This document shows, in pieces, positions 38,038 to 46,150 of a DNA stretch of 60,697 nt. The notes beneath the pieces are model-generated. The model was not told the DNA's origin and did no database searches. It saw only the letters and a list, made by a program, of their open reading frames with translations. Position numbers and translations under genes: made by a program. How positions within the stretch are numbered: the stretch's first letter is position 1; each line of letters opens with the position of its first letter. Source of the stretch: Alistipes sp. (GTDB taxonomy: Bacteria > Bacteroidota > Bacteroidia > Bacteroidales > Rikenellaceae); the NCBI GenBank assembly GCA_017517705.1, contig JAFWYM010000040.1:1-60697 (forward strand), read 5' to 3'.

Positions 38038-39195
38038 ATGTTTAAAGGTATGAAAAGATCACTTCGTATAATGGTATTGGCCCTCGCTGCTGTGGTGATG
38101 GGTGGCTGTACGGCAATGATGAATACGTCGTATGGATCGAGCGATCTCTATCGAACGAATAACCGTGTGGCTGTGGCCAATGAGCTCACGGCCAAGGCTG
38201 AGGCCGACAAGGCACGTGCCGAGGCACGCAGGGCCGAGTATGAGGCTCTCATCGCGCAGGCCGAGTATGAGGCTATGATGGAGGGTGACACCTTCTCGTC
38301 GGTGCTCGCCGACACCTATGAGAGTGCATACGCGCGACGTCTCTATGGCTTCACGTCGCCAACATACCGTATGCCCACGACATATTACGACCTGGCGATG
38401 AACGATGCCGTATTCTATGCCACGGCCTATGACCCTGCATTCTACAATGTGATGATCTCGGGCGACCAGGTATGGGTTGAGCCCAAGTATATCACCTCGA
38501 TGTTCGGCTCGTGGGGTGCTACGAATCTATCCTTTGGACTCTACACCTCGCCATGGACTTATGGCTGGGTACACTACGCCAACCCCTTCTACTACTCGTG
38601 GTGGGGATATCCGCACTACTCGTGGTACGACTGGAATTGGACGATATGCTACAACCCCTACTATGGAGTCCACTGGCCCGGCTACTACCCCGGTTATTGG
38701 CCCGGCTACCCCGGATACTACCCCGGCTACCCCGGCTACTATCCGCCACGTCCGCCACACCATCGTCCCGATTACGTGCCACAGCGCCCCTCGAGGCCAC
38801 ACCACAACTACAACGGTAATGGTCATAGCCCCAGCTCGCGCTACACCTCGCCAACGTCGAACCGCAACTATGGCGGTGGCGACAGCCGTGGCAACAGCCG
38901 CTATCAGGGTGCCGTGAGTACGGGCATCAACGACCGCAGAACGGGAACGTCGACAGGTGTGAATGGCTCACGCGGCAATACGCGCAATAACAACACCTCA
39001 AACTATAGACCCGCGACTAACACGGGACGTAGCGATAACTTCCGCCCGACGACATACGACAATCGCAACAACACGTCGCGAGGTACGGTAAGCAATGGCG
39101 GCAGCTCGACAAACCGCGGAGGCTTCTCGGGCAGTGCCGGCTCGCGCTCGGGTGGTGGCGCCCGCACGGGAGGAAGCACCTCATCACGCAGATAA
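38038..39195 (+). CDS. Lipoprotein with aromatic-rich repeat and disordered tail
   Basis: 385 residues. Signal KRSLRIMVLALAAVVMGGC (anchored Cys near 24 from the first ATG; the second ATG, codon 5, is also possible). A charged Ala/Glu helix (LTAKAEADKARAEARRAEYE) follows, then a Trp/Tyr-dense middle (YSWWGYPHYSWYDWNW) and a tandem PGYYPGYWPGYP run at about residues 214-240. The last 140 residues are a Ser/Asn/Gly/Arg-rich, probably disordered tail. Possibly a surface or periplasmic structural protein; the family is not identified. The repeat is likely to vary in copy number. Confidence 0.7.
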   Translation: MFKGMKRSLRIMVLALAAVVMGGCTAMMNTSYGSSDLYRTNNRVAVANELTAKAEADKARAEARRAEYEALIAQAEYEAMMEGDTFSSVLADTYESAYARRLYGFTSPTYRMPTTYYDLAMNDAVFYATAYDPAFYNVMISGDQVWVEPKYITSMFGSWGATNLSFGLYTSPWTYGWVHYANPFYYSWWGYPHYSWYDWNWTICYNPYYGVHWPGYYPGYWPGYPGYYPGYPGYYPPRPPHHRPDYVPQRPSRPHHNYNGNGHSPSSRYTSPTSNRNYGGGDSRGNSRYQGAVSTGINDRRTGTSTGVNGSRGNTRNNNTSNYRPATNTGRSDNFRPTTYDNRNNTSRGTVSNGGSSTNRGGFSGSAGSRSGGGARTGGSTSSRR

Positions 39196-39262
39196 CGATT
39201 GAACAGGGGGTATGGCGTAGTTGCGGCATACTCCTTGTTATGATAATAACGGTATAAAATAT

Positions 39263-40960
39263 ATGGCTATGAGAAAGATATATACGACGATTGTTGCCCT
39301 CGGTCTCGCCCTCGGCACACTCTCGGCACAGGGTGTGAACTTCGGAGGCACGACGCTCGACAACGACATCATACACTGGGGCGACCTCTACAACCTCAGC
39401 TTCACGACACGCAGCTATGGCACGGCACGATCTATGGCTATGGGCAATGCCTTTACGGCCTTGGGTGCCGATATGGTCTCGGCATCGATGAATCCCGCGG
39501 GCATAGGTATGTACCTCGAGAGCGATGTGAGCTTTACGCCTATGATGCAGTTCACCAAGAGCCCCACGGAGGGTGGCATGCCCTACTACAAGGAGGGCAC
39601 GCCCAAGCACGCCCGCGAGTTCAACGACCACACCGAGCGCTTCGGCTTAGCCAGCGCAGGTGGCATCTTTAGCGTCTATCGCAGCACGCGGGCGCTCACC
39701 AACCTAAACATAGGCTTTGTGTACAACCGCATCGCCGACTTCAACCAGAATACGCTGAATGCCTCGTTTGGCAATGCTGCGACGAACTCTATGGCCAACG
39801 TCTACTGCACGCTGGCCGATGTCGACGGCCTGAAACCCAACAGTGAGGGACGCCTGCCCTTCGGCAACGACCCCTACCTTTGGGGTGCCACGGCAGCATA
39901 TAAGAATGGCCTTATAAACTACAGCCAGGAGGATAAAGATTGGTATATCGACCGCATAGCAGGAAATGCTCTTATCGACCACTACTCGTCGGTGGAGACA
40001 CGTGGCTCGATAGGGGAGTATGCCTTCACTGCGGGCTTCAACTTCATCGACCGCGTATATCTCGGTGTCTCGCTCGGACTTCAGGATGTGCGCTATCGTC
40101 GCAACGTATTCTATGGCGAGGGTTACAACTACCCCGACAACAACTACCCCTCGGCAACGGTATATCCCTACCAGCTCGAGTATATGAACTCGATGCAGCG
40201 CACCAGCATCTCGGGCTCGGGCTTCAACTTTAAGGTGGGCATCACGGCACGCCCTGTAGACTGGTTGCGCATAGGCGTGGCATACCATACGCCAACGTAC
40301 TATACCCTCAATATGCGCTACGACATAGATATGTGGTCGGCGACATATAGCGCGGGCGACACCCCCGAGGACTACGACATAGGCAGCGATGGGTATATTT
40401 ACGACGAGGCATACTCGGGCATCTGGGAGGACTCGGGAGGCTATGCGTGGCGCTTCCGCTCACCCTCACGCCTCCTTGCGGGCGTGGCCTTCACCCTCGC
40501 ACAGCGCGTAATCCTCTCTGCCGACTACGAGCGTAGCTGGTACCAGACGACACATCTGCAATATGCACCCATCGACGTGGCGCACAACGAGTGGTTAGAT
40601 GAATGTTTCCAGGGTAGTAATACTCTACGTGTAGGTGCCGAGGCCTATATTCTCCCCTTCCTGCCTGTGCGTGTGGGTTATATATGGAGTGGCTCAGCCC
40701 TACGTAAGGGCTACGAGGATGTGGTATTCACCCATCCCCTGCCTACCCGCGAGAGCATCATCACCGCAGGCTTCGGCCTTAAGTTCAACAATAACATATA
40801 CCTCGACTTCGCATACCAGTATAGCAACACCCACTATACCCCCTTCCAGACCTTCTACGCTATCGACTCCTATGACCCCGAGCTCGATATCGAGAGCGAT
40901 ATCTTCTCGTTCCACACGATGCGACATAAGGCTGTTCTAACTCTCGGCTTCCGCTTTTAA
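39263..40960 (+). CDS. Outer-membrane beta-barrel protein, FadL/OmpP1-like
   Basis: 565 residues. Start chosen at ATG 39263 because MAMRKIYTTIVALGLALGTLSAQG is a good signal peptide; the frame is open to 39221 with no signal character. Alternating strands with aromatic girdles run to the C-terminus, which ends HKAVLTLGFRF, with the terminal phenylalanine of barrel proteins. The hatch-like start GTARSMAMGNAFTALGADMVSASMNPAGIGMY matches the FadL/OmpP1 group, which passes hydrophobic molecules. The substrate is unknown. Confidence 0.85.
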   Translation: MAMRKIYTTIVALGLALGTLSAQGVNFGGTTLDNDIIHWGDLYNLSFTTRSYGTARSMAMGNAFTALGADMVSASMNPAGIGMYLESDVSFTPMMQFTKSPTEGGMPYYKEGTPKHAREFNDHTERFGLASAGGIFSVYRSTRALTNLNIGFVYNRIADFNQNTLNASFGNAATNSMANVYCTLADVDGLKPNSEGRLPFGNDPYLWGATAAYKNGLINYSQEDKDWYIDRIAGNALIDHYSSVETRGSIGEYAFTAGFNFIDRVYLGVSLGLQDVRYRRNVFYGEGYNYPDNNYPSATVYPYQLEYMNSMQRTSISGSGFNFKVGITARPVDWLRIGVAYHTPTYYTLNMRYDIDMWSATYSAGDTPEDYDIGSDGYIYDEAYSGIWEDSGGYAWRFRSPSRLLAGVAFTLAQRVILSADYERSWYQTTHLQYAPIDVAHNEWLDECFQGSNTLRVGAEAYILPFLPVRVGYIWSGSALRKGYEDVVFTHPLPTRESIITAGFGLKFNNNIYLDFAYQYSNTHYTPFQTFYAIDSYDPELDIESDIFSFHTMRHKAVLTLGFRF

Positions 40961-41085
40961 TTTGTTGTGATAAGGGGTCATTCTCGGCCTCTCAATCATC
41001 AGCCCGAATGGGAAATACGCTTAGTATGTCCCATCCGGGCTGATTTCATGTCGAGACCAAGCCTAACCCCTTCTGACAACAAATT
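40958..41085. repeat. Nested palindrome after the barrel gene (125-base family, copy B)
   Basis: Outer arms AATTTGTTGT/ACAACAAATT, then AAGGGGT (40972-40978) with ACCCCTT (41066-41072), TCAGCCCGAATGGGA (40999-41013) with TCCCATCCGGGCTGA (41029-41043, one mismatch) and a centre ATACGCTTAGTATG. It begins at the barrel gene stop codon. It resembles the element at 34308 in architecture and flank words but has different, self-complementary inner arms. Confidence 0.75.
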
Positions 41086-41529
41086 GCGGGCTACCATGAC
41101 GGCTGTTGTTGTGTGGGGAGTATAGGGAGTATAGGGAGTTTAGGGAGTTTAGGGAGTATAGGGAGTATAGGGAGTATGGGTAATATGGGTAGTATGGGTA
41201 GTTATCTGATAGCGCTTTACCCACTCTCCCCATTCTACCCACTCTACCCAGGCTCCCCATGACTGCGCTATTAGTTATAGGGAGTTTAGGGAGTTTAGGG
41301 AGTATAGGGAGTTATCTGTTAGCGCTTTACCCAATCTCCCCATTCTACCCACTCTACCCAGGCTCCCCATAACTGCGCTATTAGTTATAGGGAGTTTAGG
41401 GAGTTTAGGGAGTTTAGGGAATATAAGGAAAACGATAATTCACTAATTTCCCTAAATTCCTTAATCTCCCTAATTTCCCTACTCACTGCTCACTGCTCAC
41501 TCCTCACTCCTCACTACTCATTGTTTTAA
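41086..41529. repeat. Repeat island 1 (9-mer arrays, two 78-base units, 7-mer array)
   Basis: No gene. In order: (GGGAGTATA/GGGAGTTTA)n from 41118; GGGTAGTAT units; 78-base unit at 41201-41278; GGGAGTTTA units; 78-base unit at 41311-41388; GGGAGTTTA units; the core GGAAAACGATAATTCACTAA at 41428-41447; inverted TTCCCTAAA units; and a 7-mer array (CACTGCT/CACTCCT) at about 41480-41520. It lies between convergent genes. Short frames here (peptides rich in LYS or GSM) only translate the repeats. Confidence 0.85.
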
Positions 41530-41570
41530 AACAAAGAGAGCACCCAAAATTGGATGCTCTCTGCTTTGTT
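41530..41570 (-). terminator. rplS terminator
   Basis: On the minus strand AACAAAG.AGAGAGCA pairs with TGCTCTCTTTGTT, followed by TTAAAAC, 15 bases after the rplS stop. Stem of about 15 pairs with one bulge. Confidence 0.8.
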
Positions 41571-41584
41571 GCGCCTGCCAAGGA

Positions 41585-41962
41585 CTACTCCTCGGTTCTC
41601 TTCATGCGGCGCTCCTTGATGCGTGCCTTCTTACCTGTAAGGTCACGGAGGTAGTAGATACGTGCGCGACGTACTACACCGTACTTGTTCACCTCGATCT
41701 TGTCGATGTGGGGTGAGTAAAGAGGGAAGATACGCTCTACACCAACACCGTTAGATACCTTACGGATGGTGAACATCTTTGTGCGGCCGGTACCCTTAAT
41801 CTGGATAACTACACCACGGAAGCTCTGCAAGCGCTCCTTGTTACCCTCGATGATACGGTACGTTACGGTGATAGTATCACCAGCACCAAACTTGGGCACA
41901 TCCTGCTCGCCCTTCTCCCACATCTGCTCGTTCACGAGTCTGATCAATGCATCTTTGTTCAT
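41585..41962 (-). CDS. rplS: 50S ribosomal protein L19
   Basis: Ribosomal protein at the 30S-50S interface. 125 residues from ATG at 41962: [44 protein letters not shown], then [20 protein letters not shown] and [18 protein letters not shown], all diagnostic of L19. The frame is open to 41998 but the extra 12 residues are not part of the family. A strong promoter 156 bases upstream leaves an unusually long leader. Confidence 0.97.
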   Translation of the reverse strand: MNKDALIRLVNEQMWEKGEQDVPKFGAGDTITVTYRIIEGNKERLQSFRGVVIQIKGTGRTKMFTIRKVSNGVGVERIFPLYSPHIDKIEVNKYGVVRRARIYYLRDLTGKKARIKERRMKRTEE

Positions 41963-42111
41963 TGTTGCAACAAAATTTAAATGTTTATCGCTCAACATTA
42001 TCGCTGCCTAAGCAGTACCATAACGGCTCCTCCGCCGATAATCCACATCCCGAGTTAGGCTTACGCCCCCTTGGTTGCACCCTGCTTATGCCCTATATAA
42101 GAGGTTGATAC
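41963..42111 (-). promoter_or_regulatory. Long structured leader of rplS (candidate L19 autoregulatory leader)
   Basis: The expected start site near 42111 gives a leader of about 150 bases. It contains GCCTAA and TTAGGC arms about 50 bases apart enclosing a CGGC-GGAGGA-GCCG hairpin. L19 leaders are known in Firmicutes and Flavobacteria; whether this one belongs to that class is inference. Confidence 0.45.
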
Positions 42112-42117
42112 GGGGTG

Positions 42118-42149
42118 CAAAGATAGGTAAATAATTTTTCTAACACAAA
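42118..42149 (-). promoter_or_regulatory. rplS promoter
   Basis: Minus strand TTTG (42149-42146), 20 bases, TATCTTTG (42125-42118), an exact Bacteroidetes-type match. Confidence 0.7.
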
Positions 42150-42164
42150 TATTTTGTAAAAAAA

Positions 42165-42284
42165 GAGGCTGAATAAAAAGTGTATTTTGTCGTTATGCTC
42201 GCCCTCAAAATGCTCATTTACGCCAAGTAAACTCCGCTTTTTCGGGCTTCGCAAGCCTAAAACTACATCTTTTTATTCAACCTC
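42165..42284 (-). repeat. 120-base structured element, copy 1
   Basis: Ends GAGGCTGAATAAAAAG (42165-42180) and CTTTTTATTCAACCTC (42269-42284) pair with one mismatch. Inside are the hairpins TTTAC-GCCAA-GTAAA and GGGCTT-CGC-AAGCC. It follows the acyl-CoA dehydrogenase terminator by 11 bases. The copy at 55149-55270 has nearly the same interior but compensated arm changes. The strand given is that of the upstream genes. Confidence 0.75.
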
Positions 42285-42295
42285 CTAACAAAAAT

Positions 42296-42327
42296 GGGGA
42301 TGACAAATTTACTTTTTAGTCATCCCC
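42296..42327 (-). terminator. Acyl-CoA dehydrogenase terminator with conserved loop
   Basis: GGGGATGAC (42296-42304) with GTCATCCCC (42319-42327); minus-strand loop TAAAAAGTAAATTT, identical to the one after infC, followed by ATTTTTG. Confidence 0.8.
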
Positions 42328-42348
42328 TCTTTACTAACTATATAGTCT

Positions 42349-44058
42349 CTATCCGAAGAGTTCTACATCGCTCTTCTCCGACGTGTTGATATAGTAAGCG
42401 GCCTCGGTAATCTTCTTCGCGGCATACTTGACATATATCTTCGCGGCGTTGAGGTAGTCGGTCTCGACCTCCGTAGCCTGGCGCAGCATGAGGTGCGAGA
42501 TGAGGATGTAGCCCGCAATCTCTACCAGACGGCGCGAGTGAAGCTCCTTATAGCCGTTAGCCTCCTTGTCTATGCTCTCCACGCGCTCGACAACCTGCTC
42601 GTAGACCTTGCGTAGCTCCTCGAGCTGTGCTGCCATGGCTGCCGTAGCCTCTGAGCGGGGCTCCGCCTCGTAGCGAAGCATCTGCTCGAGGTATGTGCCC
42701 TTGGTCACGTGGTTGATGGCGGCAACCACCTGCAGCTGTGTCGTACCCTCGTAGATGTTCATGATGCGTGCATCGCGGTAGAGGCGCTCGCAGGCGTAGT
42801 CCTTCATATATCCCGAGCCACCATGTATCTGTATCGAGTCGTAGGCCACCTCGTTGGCATACTCCGAGGCAAACATCTTGGCCAAAGGTGTGAAGCCGTC
42901 GGCAAGGCGGTTGTAGAACTTCATCTCCTGGCGCTCCTCGGCCTCGAGTGAGCGGTCGTGAGAGATATGGGCAAGCTGCTTGTATATATCCACAAAGCGG
43001 GCAGTCTCGTAGAGCATGGCACGCGAGGCGAGGGTCTTAGCCTCCATGTTCTTGAGCATCTCGCGCACGGCAGCGAACTCGTTGATGGCCTTGCCAAACT
43101 GCTCACGCTCGGCGGCATACTTCAATGCCTCGCGGTAGGCAGCCTCGCAGAGACCCGTAGACTGTGCTGCGATACCCAGGCGTGCAGCGTTCATGAGGCT
43201 CATGACGTACTTTATGAGTCCCATCTTACGGTCGCCAACAAGCACCGCAGGGGCATTGTTGAACACCAGCTCGCATGTGGGTGAGCCCTTGATACCCAAT
43301 TTGTTCTCTATGCGGCGCACCTTGACGCCACCATCGCGCTTGTCGTAGATGAGCATCGACAGACCGCGGGCATCCTTCGTGCCCTCCTCGGTACGTGCCA
43401 ACACCAGCGATATGTCGCCGTCGCCATTTGTGATGAAGCGCTTGCAGCCGTTCAGGCGCCATACGCCGGCAGCCTCATCCCACGTGGCCTTGAGCATCAC
43501 AGCGCCAAGGTCGGAGCCCGCATCGGGCTCGGTGAGGTCCATGGCGCAGGTCTCGCCTGCCGACACGCGGGGCAGGAACTTAGCCTTGATATCCTCCGTG
43601 GCGAACTCGTTGATGGTCTCGGCGCAGTCCTGCAAGCCCCAGATGTTCTCGAAGCCGGCATCGGCACGTGCCACCATCTCGTTAGCCATGGCGAAGCACG
43701 TAACGGGCATATTGAGACCTCCGAAGCGGCGGGGGAGGGTCATGCCTCCAAGGCCGGCAGCATTGAGAGCCTCGAGGTTGCGCACCGTGCCCGAGGCGTA
43801 CTCCACATGGTCGTTAACGACACGTGGGCCCTCATGGTCGACACTCTCGGCATTTGCGGCGATAACCTCGCCACATACATCACCCACGATATCCAACACG
43901 CGGCGGTACGAGTCCAGAGCATCCTCCGCATCCTGGGGTGCATAGTCGTACTCCGCAGCATCGGCAAAGTTACGCTCCTTGAGCTCGATAATCCTCTTCA
44001 TCAACGGATGTGAGAGGTGGTATTGTAGGTCTTTATTATCTGAAAAAAAGTTTGCCAT
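42349..44058 (-). CDS. Acyl-CoA dehydrogenase
   Basis: 569 residues, longer than short-chain enzymes (about 380). The core shows GEVIAANAESVDHEG, CAMDLTEPDAGSDLGAV (flavin and substrate loop), CKRFITNGDGDISLVLARTEEG, and the C-terminal helices with QIHGGSGYMKDYACERLYRDARIMNIYEGTTQLQ; the acidic residue in YEGT is the expected catalytic base. About 130 further residues form a helical extension as in very-long-chain-type members. etfA ends 7 bases upstream and etfB precedes it, so electrons pass to the encoded flavoprotein. Chain-length preference is not determinable. Confidence 0.92.
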   Translation of the reverse strand: MANFFSDNKDLQYHLSHPLMKRIIELKERNFADAAEYDYAPQDAEDALDSYRRVLDIVGDVCGEVIAANAESVDHEGPRVVNDHVEYASGTVRNLEALNAAGLGGMTLPRRFGGLNMPVTCFAMANEMVARADAGFENIWGLQDCAETINEFATEDIKAKFLPRVSAGETCAMDLTEPDAGSDLGAVMLKATWDEAAGVWRLNGCKRFITNGDGDISLVLARTEEGTKDARGLSMLIYDKRDGGVKVRRIENKLGIKGSPTCELVFNNAPAVLVGDRKMGLIKYVMSLMNAARLGIAAQSTGLCEAAYREALKYAAEREQFGKAINEFAAVREMLKNMEAKTLASRAMLYETARFVDIYKQLAHISHDRSLEAEERQEMKFYNRLADGFTPLAKMFASEYANEVAYDSIQIHGGSGYMKDYACERLYRDARIMNIYEGTTQLQVVAAINHVTKGTYLEQMLRYEAEPRSEATAAMAAQLEELRKVYEQVVERVESIDKEANGYKELHSRRLVEIAGYILISHLMLRQATEVETDYLNAAKIYVKYAAKKITEAAYYINTSEKSDVELFG

Positions 44059-44065
44059 AGCTTCG

Positions 44066-45085
44066 TTACTTTGAGTTCTGTTTGTAATACTTTATCATCT
44101 TGGGGATGACCTCCTCGACGCTACCCGTGATGGCGTAGTCGGCAATCTTCGTTATGGGCGCTGCGGGGTCGGTGTTGATAGATACGATCATCGCCGAGCC
44201 ATCCATACCTGCCGTATGCTGTATCTGTCCCGAGATACCGCAGGCGATATATAGCTTGGGGCGCACCGTGACACCCGTCTGACCTATCTGACGCTCATGC
44301 TCCGTGAAGCCTGCATCGACAGCCGCACGTGAGGCTCCCACCTCGCCGCCGAGGACGTCGGCCAACTCGTGCACGAGCTTGAAGCCCTCCTTCGAGCCTA
44401 CGCCGTAGCCTCCGGCCACGATGATAGAGGCACCCTTGATGTTTATCTTGCGCTCCTCGATGTGGCGCTCGACGATGCGCACAGCCAGATCCGTATCCTT
44501 AACCATAGGCTTCCAGTCGATGACCCTCACCTCGCCTTTGGCGGGTGTGGCGAGAGCCTCCTTGCGCATCACACCCTCGCGTACTGTTGCCATCTGCGGG
44601 CGGCACTCGGGGTTGACGATGGTGGCGATGATGTTACCTCCGAAGGCGGGGCGTATCTGGTAGAGCAACGAGTCGTACTCCTTGCCCGTCTTGGCATCCT
44701 TATGCTCGCCGATGACAAGCTCCGTGCAGTCGGCCGTAAGACCGCTGTGCAGTGCTGACGATACGCGCGGTGCAAAGTCGCGACCCACGGGCGTAGCGCC
44801 AAAGAGCGCAATCTGGGGCTTCTCCTTCTCGATAAGTCCCACCATTACGGCGGTGTGTGGCAGGGTGCGGAAGGGGGCAAAAATAGCGTCGTCGGCAACC
44901 CATACCGTGTCGGCGCCATACTTGGCCAACTCGGGAGCAAGAGCCTCGACATCCTTGCCTATAACCACCGCTTCGAGCTTCACGCCAAGCGTGTTGGCCA
45001 GCTCGCGGCCCTTAGTGAGGAGCTCCAACGACACGTCGGCAATCTCCCTATCCTCAATCTCGATATATACAAATACGTTATTCAT
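44066..45085 (-). CDS. etfA: Electron transfer flavoprotein, alpha subunit
   Basis: 339 residues. N-terminal domain (VFVYIEIEDREIADVSLELL), then the FAD domain with GVGSKEGFKLVHELADVLGGEVGASRAAVD, QIGQTGVTVRPKLYIACGISG and the closing GSVEEVIPKMIKYY. Accepts electrons from the acyl-CoA dehydrogenase. It lies 21 bases after etfB and 7 before the dehydrogenase gene. Confidence 0.95.
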   Translation of the reverse strand: MNNVFVYIEIEDREIADVSLELLTKGRELANTLGVKLEAVVIGKDVEALAPELAKYGADTVWVADDAIFAPFRTLPHTAVMVGLIEKEKPQIALFGATPVGRDFAPRVSSALHSGLTADCTELVIGEHKDAKTGKEYDSLLYQIRPAFGGNIIATIVNPECRPQMATVREGVMRKEALATPAKGEVRVIDWKPMVKDTDLAVRIVERHIEERKINIKGASIIVAGGYGVGSKEGFKLVHELADVLGGEVGASRAAVDAGFTEHERQIGQTGVTVRPKLYIACGISGQIQHTAGMDGSAMIVSINTDPAAPITKIADYAITGSVEEVIPKMIKYYKQNSK

Positions 45086-45106
45086 AGTTCACATGTTTTT
45101 GAGGGG

Positions 45107-45982
45107 TTAACCGAGCGTGTGGCTCGCAATAAGCTCCTGCATGAGAGCCTCGATATCCTTGTCGTCGGCAGTGAGGCTCTTGGCCTCCTTGGCCTGGAAT
45201 ACGACATTCTCAATCTTCTTAACCTTCGTGGGCGAGCCGCTGAGACCGAGCTGTGCGGGGTCGGGGTCTACATCTGCTGCCGCGAACTCCACGATGTGGA
45301 GGTACGAGCGCTCGTCGATAAAGCTCTTACGCTTGTCGTCGGCTGTGGCGAGCTCCGATGTGGCAAGGGCATACTTATATTTCATCACGCGCTTGGCGTT
45401 GCGGGGGCGGCACTCCTTGGCCGAGGCGTTGACCGTGATTACGGCAGGAAGGGGCGATACTACAACCTCCGAGCCACGCTCCAAGCGGCGCTTTATGGTT
45501 ATCTCCGTGTCGTTGATGGCGATGAGCTCCTCGGCGTATGTCACCTGCGGGAGGCCGAGCTTCTCGGCAACCTGGGGACCCACCTGCGCCGTGTCGCCAT
45601 CGATAGCCTGACGGCCTGCAACGACAATGTCGGGGTTTATCTTGCGTAGTGCGCATGCCAAGGCGTATGACGTAGCCAAGGTATCCGAGCCTGCGAACTC
45701 CTTGCCTGAGAGGAGGTAGCCACCATCCGCACCACGGAACATAGCCTCGCGGATGACATCAGCAGCACGCTGGGGGCCCATGGTGAGCACGTGTACCGTG
45801 GCATTGCCTATCGTGTCCTTCATCTGTAGGGCCATCTCCAAGGCGTTCAAATCTTCGGGGTTGAAGATTGCAGCGAGGGCAGCGCGGTTGACCGTACCCT
45901 CGGCAGTCATAGCATCCTTGCCCACATTACGTGTGTCGGGCACCTGCTTTGCCATAACTACAATTTTTGTAACTCTTTCCAT
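45107..45982 (-). CDS. etfB: Electron transfer flavoprotein, beta subunit
   Basis: 291 residues. Family motifs are VVMAKQVPDTRNVGKDAM, AIFNPEDLNALEMALQMKD, VHVLTMGP, DIVVAGRQAIDGDTAQVGPQVAEKLGLPQVTYAEEL and SPLPAVITV. It is first in the etfB-etfA-dehydrogenase unit. ATG at 45982. The length is close to that of EtfB proteins from anaerobes, some of which work in electron bifurcation; that cannot be judged here. Confidence 0.95.
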   Translation of the reverse strand: MERVTKIVVMAKQVPDTRNVGKDAMTAEGTVNRAALAAIFNPEDLNALEMALQMKDTIGNATVHVLTMGPQRAADVIREAMFRGADGGYLLSGKEFAGSDTLATSYALACALRKINPDIVVAGRQAIDGDTAQVGPQVAEKLGLPQVTYAEELIAINDTEITIKRRLERGSEVVVSPLPAVITVNASAKECRPRNAKRVMKYKYALATSELATADDKRKSFIDERSYLHIVEFAAADVDPDPAQLGLSGSPTKVKKIENVVFQAKEAKSLTADDKDIEALMQELIASHTLG

Positions 45983-46034
45983 AATTGTTATTATTATGTT
46001 GTCAATCTCTTCTGTTTTGTGCGGTTAGGCGCGT

Positions 46035-46042
46035 CAAAGATA
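46035..46042 (-). promoter_or_regulatory. -7 element of the etfB operon
   Basis: TATCTTTG on the minus strand, about 53 bases before the ATG. A TTTAGG word upstream is at a non-standard distance. Confidence 0.4.
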
Positions 46043-46150
46043 CTCACTTTTGCCTAAATCGCCATAAGTTTTAATGCTTATTTTCTATGTTTTATCTTCA
46101 ATGTGCAGAGCCTCAGGGCATTGCACTTTTTCTTTATTAGACTCTTTTGC

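Noticed and set aside
38477-38917. Overlapping Thr/Pro/Arg-rich frames within the low-complexity lipoprotein
   Set aside because: They come from the repetitive CCCGGCTAC codons read in other frames.
39221-39262. Longer start for the beta-barrel gene
   Set aside because: It would bury the signal peptide behind 14 polar residues.
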